Shown in pieces: positions 62,150 to 64,000 of a stretch of 64,000 nt of DNA. Numbering within the stretch: position 1 is the first letter of the stretch; each line of letters starts with the position of its first letter. Source of the DNA: Alphaproteobacteria bacterium (lineage in GTDB: Bacteria; Pseudomonadota; Alphaproteobacteria; Caulobacterales; Hyphomonadaceae); contig WGLW01000010.1 in the NCBI GenBank assembly GCA_016125405.1, positions 1 to 64,000 on the forward strand, read 5' to 3'. The position numbers were made by a program, and so were the translations under genes. Under the pieces are notes generated by a model, which was not told the origin of the DNA, did not search any database, and saw only the letters and a program-made list of their open reading frames with translations.

Positions 62150-63109
62150 ATGACCCCAGATTCACAGACCGCCGATCCGCTCGGCGCAGGCGATGATTTC
62201 GTCGCGACCTTCCAGATCGAGGACGAACCCGTCCGCGGCCGGATTGCGCGGCTGGGCGACGGCACGCTCGACCCAATCCTCAAGCGCCACGATTATCCCC
62301 GCTGGGCGGCGCACTTTCTGGGAGAGGCGATTACGCTTGCCGTTCTGGTTTCCGCTTCGCTGAAATTCGACGGTCGCGTCATGGTTCAGGCACAGGGCGA
62401 TGGCCCGGTGTCGCTGCTCGTGGCCGAGGCGCGCTCGGACGGCGGCATGCGTGGGTATCTTCAGCTCAATCGCGAAAAGTGGGACCGGCTGGATGCGATC
62501 AACAAGGGCGCGCGTCCTCATGTGCCCCAGGCGATCGGGCAGGGCGTGCTGGCGATGATGCTTGCACCCGACGACGCCAACCGCTCACCCTATCAGAGCC
62601 TCGTTCCGCTGGACGGCGCAACGCTGGCGGATTGCGCCCAGGCCTGGTTCACCCAGTCTGAGCAGGTGCCAACACGCATCCGCCTCGCCGTCGGGGAAAT
62701 TTCCGAGCCCGGCGGAGAGAAACGCTGGCGCGCCGGAGGCGCCCTGATCCAGCAGATCGCGGGCGACGAAACGAGGGGCGACACAGAGGAAGCTTGGAAC
62801 ACGGCGCGTACGCTGTTCGACACGGTGACCGACCTTGAGCTGGCCGATCCGGATCTTTCGTCCGCGCAGCTGCTCTTCCGTCTCTTCCACGAATCCGGCG
62901 TCCGGCTTGAGCCGCCGAAGCCGCTGTTCGATCACTGCACGTGCTCGGAGCAGAAGGTCCTCGACACGTTGCGGTCGATCGCCCGCGACGAGGTCATGGA
63001 GCTTGCGGGCAACAAGGGCGAGGTCGCGGCCGATTGCCAGTTCTGCGGTCGCGTCTATCGCTTCCCGATCAAGCAGGCGCTGGGCGAGGACGAACCCGGC
63101 GGAGCCTAG
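62150..63109 (+). CDS. hslO: Redox-regulated molecular chaperone Hsp33
   Basis: 319 residues. N-terminal substrate-binding domain (RHDYPRWAAHFLGEAITLAVLVSASLKFDGRVMVQAQGDGPVSLLVAEARSDG). The C-terminal zinc/redox switch has HCTCSEQKV and CQFCG, i.e. the CxC and CxxC pairs. Oxidation releases zinc and activates the holdase in the cytoplasm. The order argD-argF-hslO-apaG is one I recall from other alphaproteobacteria. The stop overlaps that of apaG in CTAG. Confidence 0.96.
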   Translation: MTPDSQTADPLGAGDDFVATFQIEDEPVRGRIARLGDGTLDPILKRHDYPRWAAHFLGEAITLAVLVSASLKFDGRVMVQAQGDGPVSLLVAEARSDGGMRGYLQLNREKWDRLDAINKGARPHVPQAIGQGVLAMMLAPDDANRSPYQSLVPLDGATLADCAQAWFTQSEQVPTRIRLAVGEISEPGGEKRWRAGGALIQQIAGDETRGDTEEAWNTARTLFDTVTDLELADPDLSSAQLLFRLFHESGVRLEPPKPLFDHCTCSEQKVLDTLRSIARDEVMELAGNKGEVAADCQFCGRVYRFPIKQALGEDEPGGA

Positions 63110-63513
63110 TTCGGTCGCCGCTCGTCGTAAGGGCTATCTAGCGCGAACAGTGGAATGCGCGCATCCAGCGTCGTTCCCTCTTCGTCCTCCAGGCGATAGA
63201 CGCCCTGCATCATGCCCGAGGGCGTCGTTAGCGGAGCGCCCGAGGTGTACTCAAACCGCCCCCCTGGTTCGAGCACCGGATTCTGCCCCACGACGCCGGA
63301 GCCGTTCACCTCCTGCACGCGCCCGTCGCTGTCCGTGATGCGCCAGTGGCGCGTCATCAGCTGAAGGCGTTTCTCGCCGCGGTTCTCGATTTCAACATGG
63401 TACGCCCAGATATAGCGGTGGTCCTCGGGAGAACTTTCGTCCTCAAGGAAGGAAGGCTGGACACGCACCAGGACGCCGTCAGTCTCCGCTTCATAGGAGA
63501 TATCGACCGGCAT
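63106..63513 (-). CDS. apaG: ApaG domain protein
   Basis: 135 residues, a single fibronectin-III-like ApaG domain: VRVQPSFLEDESSPEDHRYIWAYHVEIENRGEKRLQLMTRHWRITDSDGRVQEVNGSGVVGQNPVLEPGGRFEYTSGAPLTTPSGMMQGVYRLEDEEG. ApaG affects Co2+/Mg2+ resistance and diadenosine-polyphosphate metabolism; the biochemical role is unsettled. It is downstream of the metZ-like gene by 35 bases on the same strand. Confidence 0.95.
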   Translation of the reverse strand: MPVDISYEAETDGVLVRVQPSFLEDESSPEDHRYIWAYHVEIENRGEKRLQLMTRHWRITDSDGRVQEVNGSGVVGQNPVLEPGGRFEYTSGAPLTTPSGMMQGVYRLEDEEGTTLDARIPLFALDSPYDERRPN

Positions 63514-63548
63514 TCCCGCACTCCACTCCGTCCGCCGCGAATCGGCGC

Positions 63549-64000
63549 TCAGCCCGCCAGCGCCTGCTCCAGATCTTCGGCAAGATCTGCTGGGTCCTCA
63601 AGACCAACGGAGAGCCGGATCCAGTCATCGGTCAGTCCCACCTCGGCCCGTTCCTCATCCGTCAGGGTACGATGGGTCGTGGTCGCCGGATGGGTGATCA
63701 ACGACTTGGAATCGCCGAGGTTGTTCGAGATGTCGATCAGCCGAAGCCGGTTCAGCATCGCAAACGCCGCCTTGCGCCCGCCCTTGACCGCGAATGCCAC
63801 AAGCGACCCGCCGCCCTCGGGCATTTGCGAGGCGTGAATGTTGTGGTGCGGGTGATCGCTGCGGCCGGGATAGCGCACCGTGTGGATGGCCGGATTACCG
63901 GCCAGCCTGTCGGCAATGAGACGCGCGTTTTCACTCATCTTGCGCACACGCAGGTCGAGCGTCTCGAGACCCTTCAGCAGGACCCACGCATTGAAAGGCG
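63549..64000 (-). CDS. metZ: O-succinylhomoserine sulfhydrylase-like PLP enzyme, C-terminal part
   Basis: The frame is open to the window edge; only the last 150 or so residues are seen, starting AFNAWVLLKGLETLDLRVRKM. The Cys/Met-metabolism PLP family C-terminus is clear: LVAFAVKGGRKAAFAMLNRL, SNNLGDSKSLITHPATTTHRTLTDEERAEVGLTDDWIRLSVGLEDPADLAEDLEQAL. The wording fits O-succinyl- or O-acetylhomoserine sulfhydrylase. The PLP lysine lies outside the window, so exact assignment is tentative. Confidence 0.8.
   Translation of the reverse strand, partial: PFNAWVLLKGLETLDLRVRKMSENARLIADRLAGNPAIHTVRYPGRSDHPHHNIHASQMPEGGGSLVAFAVKGGRKAAFAMLNRLRLIDISNNLGDSKSLITHPATTTHRTLTDEERAEVGLTDDWIRLSVGLEDPADLAEDLEQALAG

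Overview
The window is G+C-rich chromosomal DNA from an alphaproteobacterium. The best lineage marker is a full-length GcrA cell-cycle regulator (54301-54837, minus). It is supported by a split b/b' ATP synthase F0 operon, Coq7, the ethylmalonyl-CoA pathway enzymes Ccr and Ecm, and the order phoR-pstB-phoU-phoB. GcrA points to the Caulobacterales/Hyphomonadales side of the class (inference; no 16S or other species marker is present). About 70 genes are densely packed on both strands. I saw no rRNA, tRNA, CRISPR array or prophage.

Layout. 1-503: 3' part of an IS110-type transposase. 610-3045: F0 operon atpI-atpB-atpE-atpF'-atpF (minus) with a recognisable promoter. 3228-9700: smc, three tandem DsbA-like genes and a DUF721/DciA-like gene (minus), divergent from mutY. 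10922-16495: cysK, a PEBP-family protein, an alpha/beta hydrolase, a membrane-protein remnant, a Rieske oxygenase, an EF-hand protein and a lipoprotein. 17149-23942: crotonyl-CoA carboxylase/reductase, a D-amino-acid aminotransferase, a YdcF protein, ethylmalonyl-CoA mutase and a GDSL lipase. 23996-27878: a frameshifted acetyltransferase and two tandem hybrid histidine kinases. 28097-31226: an apparent operon of a DUF3445 protein, gluQ, an EamA exporter and a MarR regulator. 31327-38084: DNA repair glycosylases, HNH nuclease, coq7-dsbB, a DedA-like protein, and a sulfite-oxidase-like protein paired with a flavin reductase. 38238-47911: a third hybrid kinase, MarR regulators, a TPR lipoprotein, leucyl aminopeptidase, NlpC/P60, an NDUFA9-like protein, and a divergent HxlR/flavodoxin pair. 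47997-54837: M13 peptidase, phoR-pstB-phoU-phoB and gcrA. 54838-58827: a repeat- and GAnTC-rich intergenic stretch, an orphan ABC-2 permease, and a probable copper-uptake unit (DUF2946 protein plus TonB receptor). 58975-64000: argD-argF, a membrane protein, hslO, apaG and the C-terminal part of a metZ-like gene.

Functional themes. Envelope redox is prominent: three DsbA-like proteins plus DsbB. Carbon assimilation through crotonyl-CoA is represented by ccr and ecm. Phosphate sensing has kinase, ATPase, PhoU and regulator, but lacks pstS, pstC and pstA. Three hybrid kinases share a similar core and have no DNA-binding output domain, which suggests a phosphorelay.

No clearly new multi-gene system can be proven from sequence alone. 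The items most worth a second look are the DsbA triplication, the tandem hybrid kinases, the GAnTC cluster beside gcrA, the dyad ahead of the copper genes, and a recurring arrangement in which five convergent gene pairs overlap by exactly the tetranucleotide CTAG.
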